Below, piece after piece: positions 1-13,000 of a DNA stretch of 64,000 nt. The translations under genes were made by a program, and so were the position numbers. This stretch comes from Marisa cornuarietis (Eukaryota; Mollusca; Gastropoda; Architaenioglossa; Ampullariidae): positions 682,001 through 746,000 of the forward strand of contig SMMW01000622.1 in the NCBI GenBank assembly GCA_004794655.1, written 5' to 3'. The notes below the pieces were generated by a model. It was given only the letters and a program-made list of their open reading frames with translations. It was not told the DNA's origin and ran no database searches. Position 1 is the first letter of the stretch. Every line of letters begins with the position of its first letter.

Positions 1-3000
1 GGATATCTTGTAGCTACATCAATGACGTTAAGAATGAATATGCAGAAGGCAGATGTATAGGGCCTACCAAGTCGAATGGTTCTTGTATGAGGGGAAATGG
101 TCGACTACGTCCTTGAATACCCTGTTTGCATCGTTCATTGACCTGCAGACAAATACACTCCTACTGAATAATGAGGAATCAAATAATCTTATAATAGTAC
201 ATGCACTTACAATGCGCTTTCCTGCTCATTTAAGGATAGTTCAGTGCGCTTTCCAGAAGTACTGTTAAAAACAAAATCGTTATATCATTTTTAAGACTGA
301 TCGTGGCAAAGAAGAGTTGAGCATGGTTGATCCAGGAAAAAGTAGATGCACGTGAGGTCAGCGGAATCAAAATTAATCCGCAGTTTTACATGGTGCATCA
401 TCAGTTGCTCTCTTTCACAGTAGTCAAAGAAGCTTGGCAGTCACTGTGGTATGTTAAGAAGATCGGTATTAAGGAGTTAAAAGTCGTAAATGGAAAGGCC
501 AACATAAGGATGAAAATACAAGCAAGAAGCATAGGAAGACAGAGCGCACTAAAATCTAATGCAAATGACTAAAGAAGAAAAGAAAAACTAAAACAGCAGC
601 AGTGGCCTTTGTGGGCTCCTCACCACCCACCACCATTTTTGTTCATCTTACAAGAGTACGTCAATAAGCCATGAAGTTGAAGTAGAGGAAGCAAATCTCC
701 ACTCGCGAAAGATGAAAAACAGCATTATTTGCGTCAAGTTAGCATCACCGAACCTCCGAATAGCAGGGCTAAGCAAGCGCTAAGGCTATGAAAATGGGGA
801 AAGAAGACAAATATAGTGGCACCCGTCTGTTTTACTACTATACGTGTCGACACTGCAACTGGTACGTAGAGCTGACAAAACATGGTCACTAAACTGACAG
901 ATGTCAGCCTATGGGGTCAGGTCAAAAGAACCAAAATGCCTACAAAAGAGATTAAGGGTATACTCATGGTTTCATTAAAAAGAAAGATGACTCAGTTGCT
1001 CCTGCTACGTCACATTTACTACACGATCCACGACACTTACTCCTGACACTCAATTGCACATTGCTCATTTTAACCACGCTTAGTCCTTAAATCTGTCTTA
1101 GGTTAAACGTTTAGTTTCAAAAAATCATTTATAATAAAACTTTAAGGTGGAATTCCGCTTCCATCAACACAGGTACCAATAGTAAAAATGGGTGCTACCA
1201 TAAAAAGCAAAATGTTTCGCTCACAGAGGGAGCAGAACTTCTGATGGATCGTTTACCCATGTACACGAGTACATCGTGTGTTAAAATATAGTTTGCAAAT
1301 AATTAAATACAAGGATCGTCGCAGTCCTAGAGCAATCAAAAACTATACGGCACAAGGCAACAGGAGATAGCGAAGTGTGTGTAGACCCAGGCACGAGACA
1401 GCAACCCTCTCAAGACAGGCGAAGGGTTACACTCTCTTATTCGTTGTGCAACTGGCCGCGACTTCCAAACCAGTAGACCACGAGGTATGTGTTCTATGTA
1501 GTCTCATCAGTCACTTTGGAGGGGGGGGGGAACGAATGTATATAATATTACTAGCAACAGAAGATGAATTTATGTAGGTTAGTGATAAACTATTCTCGGT
1601 CGGCTAAAAGAAATGAAATGTGCATGTTTGAAACAAATCTTATTTGCCGGAGATGCTTGTAGTGCTTGAGATGCTGTCAGAAGGAATACGCTTCGCTCAT
1701 TGCATTTTACAGATTGCACGGTGCAGATTATTTTCTTCAGTGCGGCTTTCGATCGGAGTAAATTTCTTTTACTAAAGCATTAAACATCTAAAGAAAATAA
1801 AACCAATTTCTTAAGACGAAACTTTAAAAAGAGTCGCCAATGACAATGTACTCCTTCCCACCCACCACAAAAAAACCAACTACAACGTAAATCTCACTTG
1901 TCGAGTAAAATCAGATCAATAATCCTTCTCGTTAAACGTAACATGAGTATGTCTTATTCGACTGTAGCGCAACGAAAAATGAAGAGAGGAAGATACAGCC
2001 CTGGCATAGTTACTAAAAACATGGGCAATGTCTGTTGTTCGTGGGATTTTTGCTCTTTACTCTTCCGCCTTTTCTTAGATGAAAAACGTGCAGGAAGATG
2101 AGTATTTTCTGAGAAGATCTGTGTGTTAAAGAAAACGCACGAAGGAACAGAATGCGAATAACAAGGGATTCAAGCGAAAGAAACTAGAGAAGAGATGAAA
2201 GTAGCAATAAGGGAGTGGTGCTACATGTAGCTCCCATTGCTGCCACCGAGAACGTCAATGATGAATTGTCAATAGACGACAGTGGACTGCAATTAAAAGA
2301 AAAGCAGATGACAGGGCATTGCATAAACAGACCACCTTTTTGGAAGGGTCGTGAATAAAATGCACAAAATATCAATGCAGTGACAAGTGACTATGTGAAT
2401 TAATCATCGATAGCGAAGAAGTGTTTATTCCATTTGCAGCTATCGCGGATCTTTATAATTATTGACTGCATGTGGGTAATGAAAAATTTCTGAAATTTTG
2501 AGTTGATGCAAAACGATATTAGACTGCAATACGTTTATGAGATAGAACATCAAGGATTCATAGCACGGACAAGTTTGTGTTCATATGAATGAAATAGTTA
2601 TACAATTTGGGAAAGTAATAGAAACAATTTGGATTCCGGTCACTTAATTAAGAAACTGGGATGTATCTCATGTTGCTCGAAAACTGGGGATTAATATCAG
2701 GACGATTTTACTTTCTTTATCAGTATTTCCTGACAGCAGCATGTACGACGTTTCCTTTCACGCTTCTATTATGGGCTTCAATATTGGTTTTATAGGAGAT
2801 ATTAACGATGAAAAAAAAATTCAAGGGTTTCCTGTGCTATGGCCAGATCTGAGAGATAAACGATAGCATATAGTGTTTATCGGCAGGCACGATGTCTTTT
2901 TGCTGTCTATGGACAGACCTTAGACAAGATGTCATTTGCTATAGACAAACCTGAAATAGAAACTAAAATCGACTCCTGTATCTCCCATTCACCCGCCTCT

Positions 3001-3179
3001 CTTCATCGTCGTCCTGGTCCCACGAGGAAGAAAAAGAAAAAGCTGGTTAAGATGGCAGTGGTCTGGAAACTTTTATCCTAATAAACATAGGAATAAAGTC
3101 TTAATTCTCGCAATTTGCTTTGTCCGGGCAAGGATACCACCGTTAAAGAATTGCGAAGCGGCGTCAGGAAATCGAATTT
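1..3179. other. No gene recognised; AT-rich unique sequence
   Basis: Only short chance open frames, none with a recognisable domain. A poly-G run lies near 1519-1530. A single GTTGTGCAACTGGCC match to a MITE end at about 1444 has no partner nearby. Confidence 0.6.
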
Positions 3180-3330
3180 GTCGCTGCTTATTAATTTATG
3201 ACGTTGAGCCTGGAGCCTCCCTTTGGCGCCCTCTGATGCCGACTGCTCCTTAAGGCTTATTTGGGTGGCCAGGCAGTCACTGCGCGTGCCCAGTGCAATG
3301 CGTGATGGCGACTGACCATGACAGGCGTGC
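3180..3330. promoter_or_regulatory. Possible conserved non-coding block
   Basis: Higher GC than its surroundings and free of simple repeats. It has a TTAATTTATGACGTTGAG segment combining a homeodomain-like core with a TGACGT half site. Weak; based on composition and motifs only. Confidence 0.2.
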
Positions 3331-5204
3331 CCTAGAGTGGGGGGAAGTGTGTATGGGGTGTTGTCAAGCTATGGTTGGCGGCCCTGATGGTCGGAGAAGC
3401 AAGAAAGGGAGACGCCACTATTGGATGTAGATGAGTACTTGGGAAGGACTTCCATACTACATTAACGCAGCTGACTGACTGACGTGTACGACCAGGGTTA
3501 CAGGTAGTGTAGGTTCTAATCCACTTTCAGGGTGTTTTCTCCTGAAACATGGACCTTAAGATTCCAAGATCTAACGAATAGACAGACGATTTCAGCAACG
3601 TCCACTGCATCTAACCTTTCACATCTTATTCACTGCTTACAATAAGTTAGGAACTTATTTGCTATAATATCATCATTCCTTGAGAGGATCCAGAAACTTA
3701 ACACTTAGGAAGCAAGCCCAAGGTGACATTCCCCCCCCCCCACATCCCTTTGGGCAAGCTTGCAGACTGAAATTTGTCATCGGGAACAAATGGCTCTCAC
3801 GTGGAAACATTTGCACTCACAACGAAACAAAGCTTGCTAAAGGATTGTATACAGCAGACATCACGAGCTAAGATCTATATGTTAGCATCTAGCCAGCTGG
3901 TTAAATATGTTTGCTCATCTCTTGTACTCATTATTACACAACATGAAATACTGTGAACTCTATATATGACAAACCAGCATATCGTAGGGGGTACGAATTC
4001 AAGACATTATGTATCTCACTGATACATGAGCCATCCTGCACTTTCAGGTTTTCACTTAATTTCGTTAGACAAAAACTGACGTGGCTAATATTAATTACTG
4101 ACGAGGAAGCACCGGAGAAGTCTGATACGACTGAGACTTGAAATATATTTTAAACATAGAAGACTTGCTGGTTAAAAATAATAATAACTTTTAGTAAAAG
4201 ATAGAATTAGTCTGGAGAACTTGCAATATTCTCTGTACATTTTCTGAGTAGTCTGCAGAACTTTAATATTTCTGCGCGTCACCAGTTGCTTGGTTTGGAG
4301 TCGCTGAATGAGGTGTTGTGACTGACAGTTCAACTCGGTCTTCTGCCTCAACTCTCAGCCATTGTCTGTGTCTGTGCTCTAGTCTTTGAGGACTAATTTG
4401 ATATGCATACATTCCATGGCCTGATTCATCGATTGATCTAATCTTGCATAATTTTCATTTGTCTTTGGGTCTGTTTCTCAACACAGAACGCTAACTTGTC
4501 TGTCAGAATTCATTAAATTTACCCAATAACCTTTTCCTGGGTGCTTATTTTATTCTGTTGGTAACTGCACCTTTTCCTGATTTTGTTAAAGTTTTTGCTG
4601 AAAATAAATATTCTAAGACCCGCAGCTGCTAGGTATAAAAAAGATTTCTTGGTGCGGCATGAAGAAAAACATGCCTGAAATCCGTAGGTAACAATGTTAT
4701 CTTTTTCATTAAATTATTTCCCGCTTTAAGGTTTGTCTTTCAATTACAAGAGAGAAAATGCAATTTTTCGGATCATGCTTGGGATACGAAACTAGCCATA
4801 ACATAATTTTGCACACAAACCTGTCCCGGCCGACTAGCCTGAAAAAAGACAGGTCTTGCTAATTTGACTAAATCACATTTCTAAGGAAAGCAGGCGCAGT
4901 TTAGCGCGCAGCCAGCATTATGCCTATCAGCATGATCTAATAAGATAAGATGGCGTCTGCGGGCCCAGCTTCCCAGCACAATGTCATTATGCCGCCATGT
5001 TTGAACGCCTATTGGACATGTGGTTGTACATAATCCTCTACACATTTCTGCATCCTTTTGTTTCGCGTAGTTTTAGTATGGATACTGGGTGTGTACACGG
5101 CTCTTTATTTGATAAGAAACTGGATTAATGATGTTTTCCCGTTACAAATCCCCCGCGGTACACGAGTACATTTGTGTTAAAAGTCTGAGAGATGTTTTGT
5201 GGTC
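3331..5204. other. No gene recognised
   Basis: AT-rich sequence with a poly-C run near 3729-3741. The stretch near 3510-3550 faintly resembles a tRNA-derived SINE but lacks ends. No coding evidence. Confidence 0.55.
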
Positions 5205-5242
5205 TTATTCATATTCGTGTTGTTTATATGATGACTGTGCAG

Positions 5243-5530
5243 TTAGATACCTAGGGATGCCGCGAATCTGGCAGTGCGGTGGAGGTCGTTTCTTGTCCCC
5301 CCCACAGTTGGATACAAAGGTCCAGTTGTTTCTCCCAGTTCCGGGCGCTTTTCTTTGTGAATAGGACAGTCCTGTAAATTGTGTTTTGGAATCTGTTCTA
5401 TATGGCCACATTTACACTGGACGGACTGTGCCTGCAATGCCTGCATTCTTTCGATGAGCATTCCGACAACAGAGGTCTGGTAGGTGAGGGTCTGTTCGTC
5501 TTCGTCGAGTTGCTGGACGGAGTTCCGGTA
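5243..5530 (-). mobile_element. LINE fragment: C-terminal zinc-knuckle region of an RNase-H-type non-LTR retrotransposon
   Basis: The minus frame reads QLDEDEQTLTYQTSVVGM, then CKCGHIEQIPKHNLQDCP. The C-x-C-x8-H-x4-C pattern followed by a charged helix and a 'DLHRTARF' end is typical of the protein tail after RNase H in many invertebrate LINEs. No RT or RNase H core remains and stops interrupt the upstream part. Dead fragment. Confidence 0.6.
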
Positions 5531-5560
5531 AGCTTTATCCGGTGTTCAAAGCTAAGTGCC

Positions 5561-8500
5561 TTGGTCTCCCTATAGGTTGTGGGGTTTGCTGCCTGAGGGA
5601 GCTGGCTACCTTTTTAGGCAAGTTTATGCACTGCAGCACACTAAATAGTGGCTGGTGCTGCTGCTAACAGTGCGCAAAGGGAGGCTTTGAGGCTCAGAAT
5701 GAGTGGGTCAGGTTCTGTCGACTCGAGGGCTTAAAGGGCTGCCTTGTCTGTGAAGATGGAAATGCAATCTAAGGCTCTTCCAGCAAGTGGAAAGTAAGTC
5801 TGCTGCTTTTGAAATGACTAGGATTTCTGCTTTGAAACTAGAGAAAAACCTAGAACCGAGGGAAACACGGGTTCTCCGTATATGAGACTTTGAAACAGTA
5901 CCTTTTTAGATCGGAGACAGCACATTTTGTACTCTGACAGAATTTTTATTAACGGATTCTGAGACAGCATATTGTGTGAAGTATATAGTACTTTTTAATT
6001 TCTCGTCGACAAATGTCGAAGAGCTGTATTTATAATTTGTAGGCGTTGCTCAATTTGTCTTTGGCAGAGCTGATCACCATGTGTGCGTGTACGTGGAATA
6101 ATTCTTGCCTGCATAATTTCTTGATTGAGAAGTCAACAGCAAAAATGCATCGGAAGTTCGAAGTAATAACTTCAGTGCGAGATTCCAATTAGTCACTAAA
6201 TGTCACATTTTGCAGCTCTTTCCGCGAATTGTGGAGTAGGGGTTCCTGGAGTGTATGGGGGGGGGGGAGGATGAACGGGGCGAGCGAAGGATTAGGGTAG
6301 GGGTGGAAGTTGGGTGGCTGCCCCGTAAAGCTGCCGGTGTCGATTTTTGTAGCTAGTGCCCTCTTCCAGCTGCTGCTTCATGCTATTGGATCCAAGACGC
6401 CTCCCAAGTTCGCAGAGGTGGTTGGCAAATCCCTGTGTTGCACTGTTTCTATAGTTTAGCTAAGGTTTTGTTTTTGTTTTATGATGTAAGTACACTTTTC
6501 ATGAATTATTTTTTTACCCTTTGGGAATTTAGGTAATAAATGTTGAAATAAACATATCCCCTATTGTTTTGAAACCAATGGTTAGGTTAGCTGCTTTCTA
6601 ACAGTAGCTTTATGTCATTAAGGTATTAAAATACTTTTTTTAGTTAATTAAGTGGGGATTTTTTAATTCGTGATCTTCTCTTTTGTTTATTTTTATAAAT
6701 GTAGAATTTTGTATGGCTTGCTTCCATAATTACTACTGTTGAGATTACAGTATGCCATAGTTCATTGGGTGGGTTGAGACAGCTATTTGTGTTTAATGTT
6801 AGTTGATATATGTTTATGAGCTCATCTCTTTCTTGTTTTCGTTACAATCGAACAGCGCATGTGAGGTGCTAATGCTGTCACCACATGCAGGTGAATGAAG
6901 ATCTTTATAATTAACATTGTATTTTTCATTGAGTCTCCATTGGTTACTTTAGATCGATGAGATCTATGTTATTTGTAGAAAAACATAATATTGTTCATTT
7001 ATTAGTTTTCTTTACCTTCATTTTTTGTACTATGTATTTCTATTGCCACGTTTTTTTTTTTTATCGTTGTATGAAAGTTGTTCCTTCTGCTGGTGAAATA
7101 AAGATGTTGAGGATGATGATGTTAGTATTTGTACGTTGTTTTAATGCCAGTCTAGCTAGTTTATCAGCATCTTTATTTCTTTTTGTTCCAATATGAGATA
7201 GAAACTAAAGAAACTAAATGTCCCTATTTTCTTTGTTTTTAAATCTTATTTATTGGAGACAGTATTTCTACACTACATCTATTCTATTAGCTGATTGGTT
7301 TTGGACAGTAAGTCTGATATTAAAAAGAACTGTCGATGTTTGATTTTGCTTGTGTGGCAGTCAGCTTGGCTGTGAAGGTATATCGTCGGAAGTCTGACAA
7401 AGAGGGTCGCATCGTTGGGAAAGTAAAGTCCCAGTCTAGTTGTGTGCCTGTGGGTAATGTGAGCTATATATATATATCTGTGTATGATCTTTGTGAACAG
7501 TGCTTAGTTTGAAAATCCCTCTTCCATGATCGAGATATACGCCTACAAACAGTGCCATGCACAGAAAAAGGGTCAAAATTCCCAGCAATCTCATGGACTG
7601 AGACCTGAACAACGTAAACGTACCTGTGGCTGTCCTGACGTCTGTGCTGTTGACCTTCATCTATACATGGGGATGTTTGTATCTCGAGAACAGAAAAGGA
7701 ATTGGGAGAATTGGGAGAATAGTATCTTGCGCTGAGCTTTATCTAATCATTAGAAAAAAAGCCATTTAAGGTACTTGAGGTCTGCTGGGACAAAAATAGA
7801 CACACAACTAGTGGAAGTATATTTTTGATCAGTTAAAAATGAGATGCTTTTGGCCGATGAACTCTTGTGGCTTAACTTTCATTATCTTTATGTGCTCGCA
7901 CGTTCGAGAAAGAAAATGTTTACAGGTTTAGCAGCTACAGCTACCATGATGTAGGTGTGGCGCTTACATTTAAATGTTGTTGCACATGTAGACCCAGTTT
8001 GAGAAAAGAACAAAATCCAAGCTCGGCCAAGGCAGAGAAGACGCTAGTAGATAACACACATGGTGGCTGGATAACTGGGAACAGGCTTTAACTATGACTT
8101 TACACACACAGCTAGGTCTATTAGTGACTGGGACTTCAAGAAAAAGACTTAAAAAAAGAGTATTTTAACACATGTACAGGACAGACTTGAGTGTGGGGAA
8201 GGTGTGATCAATTTTCGGGGTAAGAAAAAGAGCAACTGAAAACAATAGTACTGGATAACAAACATCATGATACCGCATGCATGTCCACAGGCAGTACGAG
8301 ATATAATCTTGGATTACAGGCTGGGAAAGAGCACAAGAGAAAATGCACTACTGTCTGGAGTAGGGTTGATGCGCACGTGTTTATGCTTCACCTCATTACA
8401 TGCACAGCGACAACATTTCAACACCACCAGGGACTTGCATATTAAGCAAGAAGGAAAAGACAACGATATGCAAAGACAACGGCAGGTGAAGAAATATCAG

Positions 8501-10519
8501 CAAGCACTTGCAGACACGCGGAGGTTTTTTTTATCTATTTTTTTTTTTTGGCGTGGGAGGGGGGGAAGGAGATAACTGAAAAATCTGTGTGTTGCAAGAG
8601 AGACGAACTTGAGTCACGACGGCCACGACTCCTGTAATGATTCAGCCCATTAACGTTGCTTTTGAGGCAGACTGGCAACATTTTGTCAAATTGCGTCAGC
8701 ACCACAGTTTCTGGCCAAGGAATTATCAGTTTATGTGGTGAGATTATCAGTTTACATGGTGAAATTATCATTTGCACATGGTGGGGTCGCGTGCTCGCTA
8801 TTAGCCCACAGTTCCACGGGGTGGTGTAAGGTGCTAATTATTAGCACAGCAGCACAGGATTACGTGCTGATGATTGCATTTAGCGTGTCTTCGGCTTTTA
8901 GTAAATCATCAGGTCAGTCTAAATTGCAGTGTTTATGGGTATGATGTCAGAAACATCCTGACTTGGGAGACAAGGCTAGGGGTCAGGGGTCAGTATTCAG
9001 CTGACTCAGTTGGCACGTGCGACACTGAGAGCGAAGAAAGTGTCTTCCTGCTGTACGTATCCCTGTGGTGGTGAGAACTTCCAGAAGCATCGACACCGAT
9101 GTTACTGATCCAGAATGTGTCTACGACGACTACACATCTGTGGGGAGAAGACTCATTAGAAGACACGAGGGAATGACGACAGCGTAAACTGTGTAACGCA
9201 AGAGGTCAGGATGTAATTCGTGTCTCCGGGAGGGGGGGGGGAGGAGAGGGCGGAGGGTGGGCAGCGACACGGAGCTGCCCCTGGCGGCGCGGCGCACGCT
9301 GATTTCCATTTCCGACGCACGTTCGCCACGTTCATCACCTCAGCCGTGCGCCCCATCCGTTTACTGGCCCAGCGTGACATGCCGTGACATCGCCGCTCGC
9401 CACTTCCCGGCACCCCACGTGCAGGGGCTGGTCCTGTTCCTGCAAGCACTAGCCTGCAACTGGCGCTGGTCGGTAAATAATAGATTGCCCTTCTCTCTCC
9501 ACACAGGGGTCCTGCATTATTAACACAAATCAGCTGATTGGAGATTTGCAGGTAAATTGAACCCTTAACGTCTGTATTTGCAGCGGGAATATAAATTATG
9601 GCGGTAAATTAGACAATATCAATTACTCTCTGGCCACCTCAGGAAATCTTCCTCACAATGCAGAACCACTAACCACCCTATTACCCGTTCTGCGGTGAGA
9701 ATTTTGTCAAATTTTAGCAGCGATGGAGCAATTTTAAGAGTATATCCGCTTAGAAGGAAGGGAATGGTGAACGCTGGTGTTTTCGAATCGAATTAAGGGG
9801 ACTGGCGAGTGACAGCTAACTCCGTTAGGCGGGCGACCAGCGGGAACCGTAATTGACACTCCGCCACAGTGAGAGGTGAGCCACACACGTCAGGCTGCAC
9901 CCGGACGGCCGGCCCTCAGCCACCCCTTGCTCGCGCCTTGCACATGCCGTCAGAAGACGAACGTGAAGAGACATTAATCTGTCCTCGCTCCAGCGGGCAG
10001 GTCGATGTGCCATATACGATGCCATCAAATAATTCTTTATACTGGTAGGTAATGTTGCAAAGCCAGAACTTTGCAAATGAGAACTTTAAATTGTTTATCA
10101 AACACAGGAAAGTTAAAGTGAGGTCCCATATATATACATATAATAAGTTTATCATCAATATTTTGTGCGAAGGAAAGTGGTTAACGCCAGCTCAATATTA
10201 AATCTATTAGCGACAATGATGAGTTACTGAAGACAAAATGGTTGAGAAAATGTGTGCGAAATGTATCCTAAATGTTGCTTTGTAGGGGGGAGTGGGTGAC
10301 TTGCTTATGACTTCTGTAGTGAATAGTTCTGAAGGACATGTCCTGGTGCCTGCACTCGCCACTGTGGACAACACTCACCAGCTGGAGGTGGGTACGGATT
10401 TAAAAAATATAGCTATGTCGGTCGGTATTTTGTGCTGTAGCAGTGTTTTGTAATGTCCTGTACAGACTTCATAAATCACTCATCGACCGTGTATCAGTAC
10501 ATGCGCTCACATGAGCTGC
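5561..10519. other. No gene recognised; scattered simple repeats
   Basis: AT-rich. Poly-G near 6258, poly-T near 7050, TA run near 7466, poly-T/poly-G near 8540-8565. A GC-rich, CpG-bearing patch occupies 9215-9460. None of the short open frames shows a domain. Confidence 0.55.
9215..9460. other. GC-rich CpG patch
   Basis: A poly-G tract (9231-9241) leads into sequence rich in CpG (gcggcgcggcgcacgct, ttcgccacgttcatc). It stands out from the AT-rich flanks. Open frames exist on both strands but carry no recognisable motif. It may be a CpG island or a GC-biased repeat. Confidence 0.35.
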
Positions 10520-10530
10520 AAAGCTGTAAA

Positions 10531-10752
10531 TGGTTGGTTTATTTCGTAGGAAAGTGCTTCCACCTTGCGGCGATTTCGCACTATGGGGGGAAAGGGAGGG
10601 GGGAACCAGAGTACCTGGAGAAACTTCCCGGCGCCCAGCCCTGCGAACAGGCGTCGCATACAGAGAGTGTCCCGAGACGAGATCTGAACCCTGAACCGCT
10701 CACTGCAGTGGTGACAAGCGAGTGTTTTAACCACTACACTACCGGGGCCCTG
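10531..10752 (-). mobile_element. tRNA-derived SINE with target-site duplication
   Basis: Read on the minus strand it begins GGGCCCCGGTAGTGTAGTGG (A-box-like). It continues through AAAACACTCGCTTGTCACC to a B-box-like GGTTCAGGGTTCAGATC, and ends with a body containing TCTCCAGGTACTCTGG and GTGCGAAATCGCCGC. The 11-bp sequence AAAGCTGTAAA flanks it at 10520-10530 and 10753-10763, a perfect target-site duplication, so the copy is full length or nearly so. Overlapping open frames are incidental. Confidence 0.85.
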
Positions 10753-10763
10753 AAAGCTGTAAA

Positions 10764-12549
10764 GTGCTGGGACTCGACCCTGCATCCTTCGCATTAGTGG
10801 CTGTTGGTGTGTTGGCGGCCATCCCTGAGGCTGAGCCGCAGGGAAAGCATCATAAAATAATCTAGTATGTAACAAATGCAAGGTTTCTTACTAGCTTTAA
10901 AAAATAAATAAATAAAGACACGACCTTATAAGACCATTACTTTTATTCCCGATGTTCTTTGAGCAGCCAGCCTGGCAAACAGTTACCTCCCTTAGCTTGA
11001 CCATCACTCTTTCATTATTAGGGAACTTTACAGCTCACACAGTTCCACGCATGGGGGTATATGCTATTTGTGCACTTGTATTGTTTAATATAGTTTTATA
11101 CATTTTTGGTTAGGGAATTATTTTGTCTTCCGGTTTACCGAATGTAATAAAGCACACACCTTGAACTTCTAATTCTGTGTTACAGATTTTTTATATTTAC
11201 ATCTTTTGTTGAAAGTAAATTATTTTCAAATTTGTTTACTGCTGCAGTATAATACCATGAAAGACATATAAACATGAGAAGGGGAAAAACGTGTGCGTAC
11301 ATATGGACACGCGTGCGCGCACACACACGACAAAATTAGAAAGTAATTTGGGGAACTGACTTAATCACCTCACCACATTTCCTCTATCTAAATATATATA
11401 TATATATAAACCCTCAAAAAGATAGCAAATGAGAAATCAAAGCAGATTTTTGTCAAACTCTTTTGTAAATTGATACTGCAAAACTCACCCATGGGTGAGA
11501 AAAATTAACAGTTTTCTCACTTCTCCTTTGGCCAGTTTCACTACTTATTTTCAGGAAAGAATGGCGTCTCAATTAACAATAGAGTTTGACAATTTTTACA
11601 CATCAAAGCATTGTTTCTAACAATGTCAGTCAGCTTGTAAGAGTGTGGACGCTACGCCTGCGTATATTTAAATGTTTTGGCAAAATGCAGATTGTGTGCT
11701 TTCAGTAAAACTCACAGAAGCATAATTACAAAGTTATTTTTCAAGATTAAATTCATGATACTTAGCACCAGTTAGTTCCCCAATGAGTGAATCTTTCCAT
11801 TAATCACAATTTTTCAGGAGACATTCTTAATAATATAAACAACAATCTAAGCTTTTCTTAAACCTTGGAAAGGGTGGTTCTGATGGTGGTGAAATGGCAA
11901 ACAGGTGTGTCTAGTCCTCTGTCCTTTTTTCGCCATTATCTTGGGTTCTGCAACATAAGCATTGTTTTAACTGTGTGGATTTGCTTGAAATACGTTGTGT
12001 ACAACATGATTTTCGAATCACAAATCCACAGACATATGACTCCTAATCTAAGTCTTCTCACTCACAACTTCACTCATTTAGCTTTGTTTTGTAGTGTTTT
12101 GGAGTTGGTAATTCTAGCTGTTTTAAATCTTGCCAAGTCTGTACGACGAGCTTAAATGGGATTACATACTTTCATTATTATAATTTGTAACAGTTGAAAA
12201 CAATTAGAATAGAAATGCATAATCAATTATTTTCCCAAACCTATAAGTAACATTTTAGTAATTTGCATTTTTCTCATTTTGTAAAGCATACGTCCATAAT
12301 ACATACATCAGATTTTCAGGTTTAGCTTAAAGACAAGATTTCTTGAATTGTTTTTACGCTTGTCAAAGCAGTTTTGTGATGGACAAGCGAGTTGACGAAA
12401 TGTCTATGAGCTTGAGACACAGCTCACCCGGACAGACAGCACTAGCGAGAAGAGAGCTGTATGTCTCTCTCGTTCCAGTCTAATCAGCGTCTCCACGATA
12501 AATCCCAAACATTGCCTTCTTGATGTGACAGCTAGACACTAGGAACCTC
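10764..12549. other. No gene recognised
   Basis: AT-rich, with a CA run near 11320 and a TA run near 11391-11408. No domain in the short open frames. Confidence 0.55.
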
Positions 12550-13000
12550 TTGTGTCCTCAAGCTAAACTGAAAGGGTTTGGAAGAGGTTTAGGTCCCAGC
12601 AAATACATGGTCCACCGATATGTGGATATGCTCTAGTGCCTACGAACCAAACTCCAAGCTATTGGCAAACAACACTTTGGAAAAGGAAAACTTCAGACCA
12701 GAATCTCGGGGGAGGATACTCGGTAGTCTTGGCAGGCAAATCTTTCTACGAAATGGAAAACTCGGACAAGATGACCTAGGTATTATGGACTCATCAGCCC
12801 TGGCTGGCTACCATTCTAGTTGAAGACCACTCCAAACTCAAAGCGTTCAAAGCTCCAGAAGGGCAGATTCAAGACTGGCCTGAAAAACTCGTGTCTCGCC
12901 TCTCCATTTTTTCAAAATCTGTTACAAACTAGGGCTTATTGTATGTAACTGTGTGGCGCACAGATAATCTGCAAGGGATCCATCACGTTTTTTAAACAGG
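12550..13000. other. Unclassified segment, possibly repeat-derived
   Basis: Purine-rich, moderate-GC stretch with a 67-codon plus-strand open frame (12620-12823) that I could not assign. Its composition differs from the flanks and suggests an old repeat, but no terminal structure was found. Confidence 0.25.

Noticed and set aside
1440..1460. Second MITE end (GTTGTGCAACTGGCC)
   Set aside because: No inverted partner within a plausible distance; probably a remnant or chance.
3485..3560. SINE-like 'ggttctaatccac...ttttctcc' stretch
   Set aside because: Only a B-box-like word and a short body match; no A box, ends or target duplication.
10453..10881. 114- and 124-codon open frames
   Set aside because: Lie across a tRNA-derived SINE; no host protein similarity.
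12620..12823. 67-codon open frame in a composition-shifted segment
   Set aside because: Could not be assigned to any family; left as an unclassified segment.
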